The position numbers were made by a program, and so were the translations under genes. 64,000 bases of DNA from Chryseobacterium aahli (GTDB taxonomy: Bacteria > Bacteroidota > Bacteroidia > Flavobacteriales > Weeksellaceae): contig NZ_JALDNB010000010.1 in assembly GCF_022699665.1 (NCBI RefSeq), positions 1 through 64,000 on the forward strand, written 5' to 3'. Numbering within the stretch: the stretch's first letter is position 1; the number at the start of each line of letters is the position of its first letter. A model generated the notes under the pieces. It saw only the letters and a list, made by a program, of their open reading frames with translations, had not been told where the DNA came from and did no database searches. This document shows positions 27,501 to 35,724 of the stretch, piece by piece.

Positions 27501-29782
27501 TGGCAGAAGGGCAGGTATGGTTTTATGACGGAACGGCATCTACTACTACGGGATCTTATCCGGCAGATACCAATAATGCGGACGATATAAAATCGGGTGC
27601 AGTAATTACAAGTAATAAGCCTGTAGGAGTAGATTTGGTTTTCGGGGGAATTGATGCCTATGGAACCCGAAACATCCCTGTATTACCAGGTAAATACTAT
27701 GGTGATACCTATTATTCACCGGTTCATACGACCAATACTGCAGCGCCTGTATATGCAGTTTTCAATAACAGCTTGGGTGAACCGATTACCATAAACTGGA
27801 GTAATGGTTTAGGAAACAGCGGAACTTTAACCATCCCTGCCAATGGATATACTTCTATGGAAATGAACCAGCAGACAGGATATAAGTTTAAAAGTACAAA
27901 TGGTAAAAGCTACACAGCTGTTACGGTAATTGATGCTGACAGCAACGGCTCTTCTTATGACTGGGCATTCAATATGATCCCGGAACATCAGTTGACCAAT
28001 TTTGCAAGTACAGCCTGGGCTCCGGGAGTGGCTTCCTCTGGATTGGCCAATCCGGTTTGGGTAACTCCAACTGAAACTACTACTGTGTATGTAAAATATA
28101 CTGGCAATATAATGACGGGTACAGGTTCTACAAGTCCTTGCGGCTTAAAATATGATATAGCATACCCTCTTTCTGCTTTACAGTCTCAAAAAGTTGGTAT
28201 TAGCGCAGGAAACGGAGGAATGTCTTTCTTTACCTGTGATGGAACCCCAATTTCTGCAGTGTACGGGCAGGATGCTGCTGTTGCTCTTGCTAGTGGGGCA
28301 ACTACCCTTGACGTAGGATTTACATTGGATCCTCAATGTATGGATTTTACCGTATTTGCAAATGACGATAATGCAACCACCTTTCCGAATATACCGGTAA
28401 TCATCCCTGTACTGAACAATGATGTGGGTGTTATTGATCCTTCAAACCTTACCATTACCTCATCACCGGCAAACGGAACTGTAGTCGTTAATTATGATGG
28501 TACTGTTACCTATACGCCTAACAATGGATTTTCAGGAACAGACGTATTTACCTACCAGATATGCAATCAGGCGGGAACATTATGTGATACCGCTGTGGTA
28601 ACTGTAAACGTAGGCTGTCTTCCTGTAGAATGGAAGCATATCATATCAGGGAAAATATTTGAAGACGGGAATAAAAACGGAGCTTTAGACCTTAACGAAA
28701 GTGGATATCAGCATACGGTTAACCTTTACACTGATACTAACGGAAACGGAATTTTAGATCCTTCTGAAGCAACTCCGCTTCAAAGTATTGCTACGGGTGC
28801 AGACGGAACCTATGTTTTCCACGTAGATACTCCAGCAGCTACCACACAAGCATCTGAGAATTTTACAGGAAACTATAGCACAGGTACCGGAACATCAGGC
28901 TGGTCAGGAAACTGGATAGAAGAAGGAGAAACGACATCTCCGACAGCAGGTAACATCAGAATAGTGACTGGTGAGCTTCGTTTCACAGGAGATGCTACAG
29001 TAGCAATAAAGAGAACGGTAAGTACGCCTTTGAACAATGGGATATTATCATTTGATTTCAGAACCGAGAACATGGACGGGCTTCCGACTGAAAAGCTTAC
29101 TGTTGAAGTTGGATCATCAAGTACGGGACCCTGGACAGAATTGGGCTCAATGCATAGTATTACAGGATTCAGCTCAGGAACAAAAAGCTACAATATTCCT
29201 TCTTCAGTTGTTGGAGCGGGAATGACAGTTCGTTTCAGCACATCAGGAATAGCCGGAGACTATTTTTATATTGATAATGTTAGGGTACAGTCTATACCAA
29301 CGGTGCATTACATTGCAGCATTGGCACAGCCGCTTCCTACAGGTATGCTTCAGACTTTACCTGCAGCTCCGCAAACAGATTATCCTATATCAATATCAGG
29401 ATTTGGAAGCAGATGCAATATTAATTTTGGGCTCGCTAATGATGTGGTATTCTGCTACAAACCGGGTATTACCTTAGGTACTGTATTAGACACCAAGATG
29501 GGTATCACTTCTTTAAACAGAGCAGGAGCAGACCAAGCAGATAACTGGCCGATGGTAAGAAAGGGAGGCTGGATCGCATTAGAATCTAAAACCAAAGGTT
29601 TTGTACCAAACAGAGTTGCATTTGATGCATCAGGAAATACAATCGGAATTCCAGCTGCCAACTTTGTGGAAGGAATGATGGTGTATGATACTACCAACAA
29701 ATGTATGAAGATGTACACGCTGAAAGAAGGAGACACAGCTATGGCTTGGCACTGCATAGCAACCCAGGCGTGTCCGGATTAA
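24599..29782 (+). CDS. Giant multidomain surface protein with RCC1-like propeller and Ig-like repeats
   Basis: 1727 residues with an extended signal (basic start, then ALLLTVLLFAGIPSVVQAQ). Residues 85-420 carry RCC1-like blades (GTLWTWGSYTYLGDG, GSLYALGYNDLRQLG, GQLYNWGRNYQ). Then two Ig-like repeats at 480-650, a Big_9/cadherin-like domain at 655-740 (VLANDLCNPDPNTLTIA), a large Bacteroidetes module at 755-1245 (YYDHWEDGYEAEAG), a second Big_9 at 1250-1340, an SdrD-like domain near 1350-1415 (FEDGNKNGALDLNESGY), a jelly-roll domain at 1420-1565, and a C-terminal GMMVYDTTNKCMKMYT module also found in the protein at 30771. No T9SS sorting tail of the usual form is seen. Likely adhesion or matrix role. 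Confidence 0.75.
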   Translation: MIKPLKSTNKGVTNLLFITLNLFRRKNGVISQTALLLTVLLFAGIPSVVQAQCTTGCNSNYGLNSNNDAANIEYDNIISGHAKTIIKESDGTFKIWGYAATMGNSSGSTDVLSPLIINSTNYPVLQGNVLKATMGDDQIAILTTQGLYGGAYGGTTGDLFSPTIKPTNALEKLNIDDANTYGLPGTVTPQQVKSLFGTSTHLGLLTCTGEAYVLANKSITNNYRVAGAGLTTGNNSWNRVTTNEPGNPTLDNVIAMRGTYGSMMALRSDGTLWTWGSYTYLGDGTAYTSRTRATQMTLPNPAGTIKMIGMTGTFPTYYVLYTNGSLYALGYNDLRQLGDWTTTERTNWVQPKSTAAAGSEMNNIQWISPMEHGASYPSINVLTTSGQLYNWGRNYQNKLRSSGDYLNPGSPNIDKFLAVESGSDFTIVIRQCTQNFGFAGNQYYGNAGDGSSTVNVARVPYYYTTAPVNVCGANAMTTAGAPVFSAGLPTNRCQGAGTQTYTATSSGGTVSYSLAPAAAGTINTTTGAVTYNAGWSGTATITATATGGCGTPETATHTVTTAATPAAPVFNVALSTQRCTAAGIITYTAISSNADSITYSISNTGTGTQPTINPATGEVTYAANWSGTSTITATAAGCGTTSSSNFVVNTAGVHALADAATGEAATPLAINVLANDLCNPDPNTLTIATQPANGTVQIGAGGIVTYLPNGNFAGTDTFVYQVCNAPAGECSQATVTVTIIDDGSNSCTTASLPHTYYLPFPENQDQLRQSLKSAGSTTSNNTNNVHTIISVKANYTGTVIYYDHWEDGYEAEAGTRTQSTTEVWGDGDTANGTAPGYPTDIIPEGAIVTIDNTYNYRTGGGMTTTATPKQYDGRDKIYSTKMLTISKVTGTSETFNVQNVKTNVIDVNRFGELFVIPFGENIETLSNPNITTSAFRYVGVFVRAAENGTVVSLDYDRNGTVDVTSPTLAEGQVWFYDGTASTTTGSYPADTNNADDIKSGAVITSNKPVGVDLVFGGIDAYGTRNIPVLPGKYYGDTYYSPVHTTNTAAPVYAVFNNSLGEPITINWSNGLGNSGTLTIPANGYTSMEMNQQTGYKFKSTNGKSYTAVTVIDADSNGSSYDWAFNMIPEHQLTNFASTAWAPGVASSGLANPVWVTPTETTTVYVKYTGNIMTGTGSTSPCGLKYDIAYPLSALQSQKVGISAGNGGMSFFTCDGTPISAVYGQDAAVALASGATTLDVGFTLDPQCMDFTVFANDDNATTFPNIPVIIPVLNNDVGVIDPSNLTITSSPANGTVVVNYDGTVTYTPNNGFSGTDVFTYQICNQAGTLCDTAVVTVNVGCLPVEWKHIISGKIFEDGNKNGALDLNESGYQHTVNLYTDTNGNGILDPSEATPLQSIATGADGTYVFHVDTPAATTQASENFTGNYSTGTGTSGWSGNWIEEGETTSPTAGNIRIVTGELRFTGDATVAIKRTVSTPLNNGILSFDFRTENMDGLPTEKLTVEVGSSSTGPWTELGSMHSITGFSSGTKSYNIPSSVVGAGMTVRFSTSGIAGDYFYIDNVRVQSIPTVHYIAALAQPLPTGMLQTLPAAPQTDYPISISGFGSRCNINFGLANDVVFCYKPGITLGTVLDTKMGITSLNRAGADQADNWPMVRKGGWIALESKTKGFVPNRVAFDASGNTIGIPAANFVEGMMVYDTTNKCMKMYTLKEGDTAMAWHCIATQACPD

Positions 29783-29923
29783 TAATTTTCAGAATATGAG
29801 AACAGGATTTCCACAATTTTAAAGGAAATCCTGCCTCATACTCAAAAAAAAATCAAGATACAAGTATAATTTGAGGCTAAGTTTTCCAAAGCTTAGTATT
29901 ATTAAATTTAAAAAAAGACCAAT

Positions 29924-30655
29924 ATGCCAATCTTACACAAAATCAAAGCTTATCTCTATGATAACGTTTTAACTAAAGACAACCCTAACGATTTCATCGC
30001 TCGTACTGTAAGTGAAAGGTCATTAAATGTAAAACAAATCTGCGAGGCCGCGGTCAGCCGTGGTGGGGCGGACGTTTCATCATCTGCTATGGAACATGCA
30101 ACAGATCTTTTCCTGAAAGAAATGGCGTACCAACTATGCGATGGGTATTCTGTAAACACAGGATATTTCACAGCAGGTACCCAGATCCGGGGTGTGTTTG
30201 ACAGCCCAACTGAGACTTTCAACAGCCAAAAGCATAGCATACTGTTCCAATTCAACCAAGGAGAAAAGCTGAGAGCAGAAATTCCAAATATTGAGATCAG
30301 TATTTTGGGTGTTGTAGATGCATCGTCTGTCATCTTGCAGGTAATGGATGTGAAAAGTGGTACTGTGAACGATCTTCTTACACCCGAGCGAAACTTGAAA
30401 ATTGCAGGCAACAAGATAAAAGTAGCAGGAGACAACTCTGCTAATGGTATATACTTCGTAAATACTACAACCAATGCCCGTATGCAGGTAGAAGCAAATG
30501 ATGTGGTTGTCAACAATCCATCGGAGTTAATTGTTGTCATCCCTGCGCTTCCTGCAGGAACTTATGCCTTGGAAGTAGTGACACAGTTTGCTGTAGGGTC
30601 TTTATTAAAAGAACCAAGAACAGCCCAATTCGATAAAATATTAAATGTCGTGTAG
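29924..30655 (+). CDS. HU-like DNA-binding domain protein with C-terminal Ig-like domain (DUF4469-type)
   Basis: 243 residues. The first 125 form an HU/IHF-type fold as seen in Bacteroidetes DNA-binding domain proteins (NDFIARTVSERSLNVKQICE, EMAYQLCDGYSVNTGYFTAG). The remaining part is a beta-sandwich (LLTPERNLKIAGNKIKVAGD, ELIVVIPALPAGTYALEVV) of the DUF4469 kind. These proteins are common in Bacteroidetes; their role is not established. Here the gene lies 140 bases after a giant surface protein gene and before an exported protein, an odd setting for a nucleoid-type protein with no signal peptide. Confidence 0.75.
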   Translation: MPILHKIKAYLYDNVLTKDNPNDFIARTVSERSLNVKQICEAAVSRGGADVSSSAMEHATDLFLKEMAYQLCDGYSVNTGYFTAGTQIRGVFDSPTETFNSQKHSILFQFNQGEKLRAEIPNIEISILGVVDASSVILQVMDVKSGTVNDLLTPERNLKIAGNKIKVAGDNSANGIYFVNTTTNARMQVEANDVVVNNPSELIVVIPALPAGTYALEVVTQFAVGSLLKEPRTAQFDKILNVV

Positions 30656-30689
30656 ACAAAAGTCCATTGTTCGGGCAGACAACGGTGTG

Positions 30690-30728
30690 TTGTCCGCTCG
30701 GGCAATAGGCCTTTGTTCGAGCGGACAA
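30690..30728. repeat. Inverted repeat hairpin after the HU-like gene
   Basis: TTGTCCGCTCG (30690-30700) and CGAGCGGACAA (30718-30728) are perfect 11-bp arms. A related half unit (TTGTTCGGGCAGACAAC, from 30668) lies just before, so three imperfect copies of a TTGTyCG-rich unit stand in a row. It follows the stop at 30655 and may be a terminator, but no T-run follows; the G+C-rich arms differ from the surrounding sequence. Confidence 0.6.
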
Positions 30729-30770
30729 TACAATCTTTGACAATAATTAATTTTGATTTCAAAACACACA

Positions 30771-31289
30771 ATGAAAAAAATAATTCTAACCACCATTCTT
30801 TTTGCAGCTATTACCACTGCAAAATCCCAAGTCGCAATAGGAAAGACTACAGTCACCAATTCGTCGGTTTCTTTGGAATTTTCTGATGCCGACAAAAAAG
30901 GAATCATCCTGCCTTACATCGAAGATAAATCTGCTATCACAGAAAATGGTTCTGTCATTTTTGACAATACAGATCATAAAGTAAAATATCTGAAAGACAA
31001 CAGCTGGTTCGACCTCTCAGTAGATACCACCGGAAAATCAGATATTGCTATCCAGCAGTCCAAGACCGAGCTGGCTACTGCTAAAACCGTGATAGGGACC
31101 AATGGCGCAACAGACACAACAAACGGGATACTGGTTCTTTCTGATGTAGACAAAGCGATGATCCTGCCAAGAGTAGCTAGTCCTCATCTTAATATCATCA
31201 ATCCTGCATCTGGAATGATGGTTTATGATACTACAAAGAGACAGCTTGCCGTCTATAACGGTACTGTCTGGAGTTTTTGGAAACCATAG
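30771..31289 (+). CDS. Small exported protein with VYDT module
   Basis: 172 residues from ATG 30771; the signal peptide ends after ITTAKSQ. The sequence continues with VAIGKTTVTNSSVSLEFSDA, a pattern of many Bacteroidetes exported proteins tied to large surface proteins, and ends with SGMMVYDTTKRQLAVYNGTV. That last module is shared with the C-terminus of the 1727-residue surface protein two genes upstream. The two are likely products of one surface locus. No enzymatic motif seen. Confidence 0.65.
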   Translation: MKKIILTTILFAAITTAKSQVAIGKTTVTNSSVSLEFSDADKKGIILPYIEDKSAITENGSVIFDNTDHKVKYLKDNSWFDLSVDTTGKSDIAIQQSKTELATAKTVIGTNGATDTTNGILVLSDVDKAMILPRVASPHLNIINPASGMMVYDTTKRQLAVYNGTVWSFWKP

Positions 31290-31346
31290 ATTAGGATTAT
31301 GAAAAAATTCTTGGTCTTACCAACAGGCGAAACTAGATAAAGTATT

Positions 31347-31592
31347 ATGAAAATAAAAAAGAAGAGTATTGTTGCCTCACAAAACACAAGATTGATAGGG
31401 AAAACACATCAAGAAATTTCTGCAATTTTAGGAAATGATTATATCATTGAGGAGAAAGGTATTGTTGTTTACTACACAAAAGTTTTGTTTTTTTTAAGAA
31501 GAAAAGTCTATGTTAGTTTTGATGAGAACGATTTTGTAGATACAATTGTAACTTTCGATGGTTTGTTTAAAAAAGCCAGAACTGTATCTTGA
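31347..31592 (+). CDS. Small soluble hypothetical protein, SmpA/OmlA-like pattern
   Basis: 81 residues, no signal peptide. The order IGKTHQEISAILGNDY, then a short loop, then VYYTKVLFFLRRKVYVSFDE resembles the helix-strand-strand pattern of SmpA/BLIP-like folds. The same pattern recurs at 31790-32005 and in the broken gene at 35434-35712, so three diverged copies exist within 4.4 kb. Function unknown; immunity or small binding roles are conceivable. Confidence 0.5.
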   Translation: MKIKKKSIVASQNTRLIGKTHQEISAILGNDYIIEEKGIVVYYTKVLFFLRRKVYVSFDENDFVDTIVTFDGLFKKARTVS

Positions 31593-31608
31593 AAAATTAA
31601 ATCATCAG

Positions 31609-31673
31609 CCTCGGCAAACCCTCTTTTCCTTTTTGTGTCTGGTGAAGTCTGTAATATTTGCCGAGGATTTTTT
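31609..31673 (+). terminator. Long-loop hairpin with T-run
   Basis: CCTCGGCAAA (31609-31618) and TTTGCCGAGG (31657-31666) form a perfect 10-bp stem around a 38-base loop, followed by ATTTTTT. The perfect arms suggest a terminator or a folded RNA element after the small gene at 31347-31592. Confidence 0.55.
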
Positions 31674-31789
31674 ACTAAAAGCATCATCGTGGTAAGTCTT
31701 CATTTCTGTGCGATGAGCGGTGTTTTTTTAAAAGACAAAAATGAAAAACCAATACACAATTTAATCAAATTTAAAAAAAATAGCATACA

Positions 31790-32005
31790 ATGATCTCTCA
31801 AAACTTTCTACCAGAAGAGGATGACTTAGAAAAGTATATAGGTTGTTCTAAAGACGAGATTGTAAAAATCTTTGGTGAGTCTGAAGTTTGCTACGGAGAA
31901 GAATTAATCTATACACTCCGATCTAACTTTTTTGGCTTGTACAAACAAAGATTGTATTTGTTTTTTTATAAAGGAAAATTGAGAGATTTCTACATAGGAA
32001 TCTAA
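31790..32005 (+). CDS. Small soluble hypothetical protein, paralogue-like of 31347-31592
   Basis: 71 residues without signal peptide: DDLEKYIGCSKDEIVKIFGE, then ELIYTLRSNFFGLYKQRLYL and a C-terminal strand. Spacing and strand pattern match the preceding small gene, though identity is low. It lies 33 bases before the dehydrogenase gene. No known family. Confidence 0.5.
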   Translation: MISQNFLPEEDDLEKYIGCSKDEIVKIFGESEVCYGEELIYTLRSNFFGLYKQRLYLFFYKGKLRDFYIGI

Positions 32006-32038
32006 AAAATAAAGTTTAACCATAAATAAAAAAGTATT

Positions 32039-32797
32039 ATGTCAACACAACAAGATCTAAAAGGAAAGGTGGTTTTAATTGCTGGAGGAGGTAAAAACCT
32101 AGGAGGACTATTAAGTAAGAATTTTGCTGCAAAAGGCGCAAAACTGGCCATCCATTACAACAGCGAAAACTCCCGAGCAGAAAGTGAAAATACTTTGGCT
32201 GAAGTACAAGCTTTGGGAGCCGAAGCATTCTTGTTTCAAGGAGATCTTACAGAAGTAGAGAATATTACCAAGTTCTTTGATGAGGCCATTGCAAAATTCG
32301 GACGAATTGATATTGCAATAAACACTGTGGGAATGGTACTTAAGAAACCGTTTACAGAAACTACAGAGGCGGAGTATGATGTAATGTTTGGCGTTAATTC
32401 TAAATCGGCTTACTTCTTTCTACAGGAAGCTGGAAAAAAAGTGAACGATCACGGTAAAATCTGTACGATCGTAACATCATTATTAGCAGCTTATACAGGG
32501 CTATATTCTACTTATGCAGGTGCAAAAGCGCCAGTAGAGCATTTTACAAGAGCCGCTTCCAAAGAATTCGGAGCCAGAGGGATCTCTGTGACTGCAGTTG
32601 CGCCGGGACCAATGGATACGCCATTTTTCTACGGACAAGAGAACGATGATGCCGTTGCATATCACAAATCTGCTGCTGCTTTAGGTGGGCTTACAGATAT
32701 CAAAGATATTGCACCTTTGGTGGAATTTCTTGTAACAGAAGGCTGGTGGATCACTGGGCAGACTATTTTTGCTAACGGAGGTTATACCACACGATAA
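32039..32797 (+). CDS. Short-chain dehydrogenase/reductase
   Basis: 252 residues with a classical SDR layout: cofactor loop LIAGGGKNLGGLLSKNF (replacing TGxxxGxG), the NTVG strand end (AINTVGM) after beta-4, and the catalytic YAGAK (Tyr-x-x-x-Lys) preceded by the Ser-bearing strand IVTSLLAAYTG. The C-terminus ends in the usual GQTIFANGG. NAD(P)H-dependent oxidoreductase of unknown substrate. First gene of a run of five closely spaced plus-strand genes. Confidence 0.85.
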   Translation: MSTQQDLKGKVVLIAGGGKNLGGLLSKNFAAKGAKLAIHYNSENSRAESENTLAEVQALGAEAFLFQGDLTEVENITKFFDEAIAKFGRIDIAINTVGMVLKKPFTETTEAEYDVMFGVNSKSAYFFLQEAGKKVNDHGKICTIVTSLLAAYTGLYSTYAGAKAPVEHFTRAASKEFGARGISVTAVAPGPMDTPFFYGQENDDAVAYHKSAAALGGLTDIKDIAPLVEFLVTEGWWITGQTIFANGGYTTR

Positions 32798-32873
32798 TCA
32801 ATTTAAAAATGATGGATAATTGGCTTTAATATTAAAGTCGATTATCCATTTTTCTTCTTTAAAATTCAGACAA

Positions 32874-33233
32874 ATGATATTAAGAATAATCAATTCTATA
32901 CTGATTCTCATTGCAGTATTTATGGGAACTAAGCAAGGTTATGCTATGTTTTCCGGAAGGCAGGAGATGCTGGATATGTTTGGGAAATGGGGATATAACA
33001 AAACCGGCTTGGCAATAAATGGTGCAATTACAATAATTGCAGCTATTATGATTCTTTTTCCGAAGACATTTGTCTGTGGTAATTTTCTGATGGCAGCAGG
33101 GATTTTACTGATCATATGTTTCCATCTTCTGGATAGAGATTTAAAAGGTGTTGTGATTGAGCTGCCTTTTTTAATGATTAATTTGGTAATCATTTATTTA
33201 CAATACCCTTTTAAAGCTGGGACATCTTTATGA
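32874..33233 (+). CDS. DoxX-like small membrane protein
   Basis: 119 residues from ATG 32874, four predicted helices (ILRIINSILILIAVFMG; GAITIIAAIMILFP; LMAAGILLIICFHLL; LPFLMINLVIIYLQ). The first helix with the following FGKWGY loop matches DoxX/DoxD-like membrane proteins. Its last codons overlap the start of the next gene by 4 bases, so the two are translationally coupled. Confidence 0.65.
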   Translation: MILRIINSILILIAVFMGTKQGYAMFSGRQEMLDMFGKWGYNKTGLAINGAITIIAAIMILFPKTFVCGNFLMAAGILLIICFHLLDRDLKGVVIELPFLMINLVIIYLQYPFKAGTSL

Positions 33234-33646
33234 AAAATTTGTTCTCCATTCTGATAACTTGTTTTTTCATTACAGCCTGTGCTCAGAAAACAGACGTTAA
33301 AAAAATTAATAATCAAAAACAACAAACAATGAATTTAGATAATATAACAAATAATAATGTAAAAAAAGCCATAGAAGCATTAGAGTCAGGAGATAAAATA
33401 TGGTACGCTTACTTTACAGAGAATCCTGTAATGACGGATGATGGCAACAAGGTAGATTTCAAAAATTTCTTTGCAAAAGCTTTAGGAAGCGAAAAATTTA
33501 TCACTATAGATAAAGTAGAAAACGAGGGTAAAGATATTTACGGAAATTTCAAAGCAGGAAATTGGGGAACGTTCAGGGTGTTCTTCAAGTTTCATCAAAA
33601 TGCCGATGGGAAATTTGACCGTTTAGATATTGGACAAGCTAATTAA
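33230..33646 (+). CDS. Small lipoprotein with NTF2/SnoaL-like domain
   Basis: 138 residues, lipoprotein signal with Cys17 (ILITCFFITACAQ). The mature domain (MNLDNITNNNVKKAIEALES, then WYAYFTENPVMTDDGNKVDF and FRVFFKFHQNADGKFDRLDI) has the length and helix-strand order of NTF2/SnoaL-like proteins. Enzymatic residues cannot be assigned. Overlaps the preceding gene by 4 bases. Confidence 0.6.
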   Translation: MKNLFSILITCFFITACAQKTDVKKINNQKQQTMNLDNITNNNVKKAIEALESGDKIWYAYFTENPVMTDDGNKVDFKNFFAKALGSEKFITIDKVENEGKDIYGNFKAGNWGTFRVFFKFHQNADGKFDRLDIGQAN

Positions 33647-33653
33647 TTGTAAT

Positions 33654-34301
33654 ATGATCAAAAATATACTATTAGCGGGATTTCTATTTCTTTCTTTCTA
33701 TCAATCCAAAGCGCAATCTCAGATTTATGTAGATGCTTTTTCCGGAAGTAAGGGCCAAAATGCTGAATTTTTCTTTTTAAGCACAATAGACGAAAAACAG
33801 AAATGGACTGTATTTTCCAGAACAGAAATGTTTCTTCACGATTATAAGACGGAACATCCTGCATTTATCAATTTCAATACAGTATCATACAACTTTGCGA
33901 AAAACTTAGGTGTTACAGCCGGGACTTATGCTTCATCATCTTATCCGTTCAGTGCAAGACTTGGATTGCAGTATTTTATAGAAAATGAAGAATTTTTGGT
34001 CTATGCCAATCTTACAAGTGCAGTTACAAAAGATCCGGACGGACAACTATTAATCATAGGGAATTACCTGCCAAAGTTGTCTGAAAAATGGAGACTGTTT
34101 ACAAGTGCAGAAATGCGTACGGCAATTAATTATAAAGACGGTCATCAGTTCAGTTTACAAACGCTGAAACTGGGTGCGAAATACAACTCGAGGCTTACAA
34201 TAGGAGTTGCTGGTACACTAGAAGAACATAGGCATCACGATACCGAATTCAATGTTGGACCTTTTATCAACCTTAATCTTACAAAACCGAATGAAAAATA
34301 A
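33654..34301 (+). CDS. Exported outer-membrane-type beta protein
   Basis: 215 residues from ATG 33654; signal peptide to QSKAQ. The rest is a string of amphipathic strands (NFAKNLGVTAGTYASSSYPF, ARLGLQYFIENEEFLVYANL) ending in FINLNLTKPNEK, as in small outer-membrane barrels. It starts 7 bases after the lipoprotein gene and overlaps the channel gene by 11 bases. No substrate can be named. Confidence 0.6.
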   Translation: MIKNILLAGFLFLSFYQSKAQSQIYVDAFSGSKGQNAEFFFLSTIDEKQKWTVFSRTEMFLHDYKTEHPAFINFNTVSYNFAKNLGVTAGTYASSSYPFSARLGLQYFIENEEFLVYANLTSAVTKDPDGQLLIIGNYLPKLSEKWRLFTSAEMRTAINYKDGHQFSLQTLKLGAKYNSRLTIGVAGTLEEHRHHDTEFNVGPFINLNLTKPNEK

Positions 34302-34908
34302 TTACAACAAAATTGCCGGAAAAGATACTGGCAGATTAATAGCTATAAGCGATGCTGTTTTTGGTGTTGCAATGACACTGTTGGTTCTCGAAATAAAAGT
34401 GCCGGAAATAGAAGGTGATGACAAAGAACTGATTGCTGCTTTTATAAAATTGATGCCCAAATTTTTGGTGTACTTTCTGAGTTTTATGACGGCAGGTATT
34501 TTCTGGATGGGGCAGTCTGCGCAGTTTGAACACATCAAAAAAAGTGACAGGAATCTCAGCTGGATTACTTTGCTCTTCCTTTTATTTGTTTCCGTTCTTC
34601 CTTTTACGACAGCATTTTTAGGAGACTATATCAGCCATCCTTTTGCCATAGGAATATATTGGCTTAATATTTTTCTCTTAGGTCTTATCCTTTACATTAG
34701 TTGGAGCTATGCAGAGAAAAATGGTTTTATAGATGAGGATGCTAAACAAAATATCTCAGGTGCTATTAGAAGAAGAATCATTGTCTCGCAATCTCTATAC
34801 TTAATTGGAGCACTGTTAGGCTTTCTAAATCCTTATCTGGGAATTGGTGTCATCATAGCCATTCAGCTGAATTATGCTTTTGCTTTTTTTAATAGAAAAG
34901 GCAAATAA
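34291..34908 (+). CDS. TMEM175-like potassium channel (DUF1211)
   Basis: 205 residues from ATG 34291 with six predicted helices. The first carries RLIAISDAVFGVAMTLLVL, the variant of the RxxAFSDxVFAIAxTLL signature of bacterial TMEM175/DUF1211 channels. Such proteins form K+-selective channels as tetramers in bacteria. The 34252 Met upstream would lie inside the previous gene, so ATG 34291 was chosen. Last gene of the SDR-DoxX-lipoprotein-barrel cluster; how the functions link is unclear. Confidence 0.8.
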   Translation: MKNNYNKIAGKDTGRLIAISDAVFGVAMTLLVLEIKVPEIEGDDKELIAAFIKLMPKFLVYFLSFMTAGIFWMGQSAQFEHIKKSDRNLSWITLLFLLFVSVLPFTTAFLGDYISHPFAIGIYWLNIFLLGLILYISWSYAEKNGFIDEDAKQNISGAIRRRIIVSQSLYLIGALLGFLNPYLGIGVIIAIQLNYAFAFFNRKGK

Positions 34909-35035
34909 TTAAAGAGTGATGATTTGATGTAATATAATCATTGCTTTACCCATATCAACAAGGATTCTTTTTCATAAGAAATTAAAAAGATTCACAGAAA
35001 TTATAATCGATTCTCCGAAAATAAAAAACACAAAA

Positions 35036-35458
35036 ATGGGAATTAATTTTAAAGACATTCATATTGATTCATTGATTCAGCAGAGTGTATTGGAAAACAA
35101 CGTAAAAATCTCGCGGATCCGTAATTTTTTGAAATGTTCAGAAGAAGATGTAACTAATATGTACCAGTCCAAAAGCCTTGATGCGGAACTGCGCTGGAGT
35201 AAGCTCCTGGAGTATGATTTTTTTAGGCTATACACACAGTATTTAATTTTATATGCGCCATCAGCTACAGTAGTTGGGAAGGCAGAAACAAAAAAATCAA
35301 AACTACCACAATTTAGAAAGAATATCTACACCAAAGAACTGATAGATTTTATCCTTGAGCAAATTGAATATGGAGAATTGACTAAAAATGATGTAATAGA
35401 AAGATACAGAATTCCAAAAACTACTTTATACAAATGGATAGACAAATACAAAAAATAA
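35036..35458 (+). CDS. HTH transposase-like protein of Chryseobacterium type
   Basis: 140 residues. N-terminal IHIDSLIQQSVLENNVKISR and a C-terminal helix-turn-helix (NDVIERYRIPKTTLYKWIDK) mark it as one of the short transposase-like HTH proteins repeated in Chryseobacterium genomes. No DDE catalytic domain is present, so its activity as a transposase is doubtful. Together with the gene at 35725 it forms a familiar pair. Confidence 0.7.
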   Translation: MGINFKDIHIDSLIQQSVLENNVKISRIRNFLKCSEEDVTNMYQSKSLDAELRWSKLLEYDFFRLYTQYLILYAPSATVVGKAETKKSKLPQFRKNIYTKELIDFILEQIEYGELTKNDVIERYRIPKTTLYKWIDKYKK

Positions 35459-35712
35459 AATCTTTGGTTACAAAATATCTCCACAAATCTCAAAAAGATC
35501 TAGAAAAAACATTGAGGAAAGCTTCTAAAAATTCCGATACTGAAATATGGTTTTACTACAAACATCGTTGGGGAATTTTCTAGGACGAAATTATCTTTAT
35601 TTTTGAAGAAAAGAAAGTTATTGATATAGTTCTGAGTATTGTTTCGGTATTGAATATAGAAACCTTTTCTACTATGAGGGGGAAACTCCAGAATACAAAA
35701 TCTCAAATTTGA
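35434..35712 (+). pseudogene. Small gene with in-frame TAG, SmpA-like
   Basis: An ATG at 35434, inside the end of the HTH gene, opens a 92-codon frame to TGA 35710-35712, broken only by TAG at 35581-35583 (codon 50). Before the stop it reads HKSQKDLEKTLRKASKNSDT and after it IIFIFEEKKVIDIVLSI, which match the helix-strand pattern of the small genes at 31347 and 31790. Thus it looks like a third member with a single nonsense change. Confidence 0.5.
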
Positions 35713-35724
35713 TATAAAAAAGCT

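Noticed and set aside
29956..30540. 194-codon open frame on the minus strand
   Set aside because: Fully antisense to the HU-like gene, whose motifs and codon use are convincing; no start signal or family pattern.
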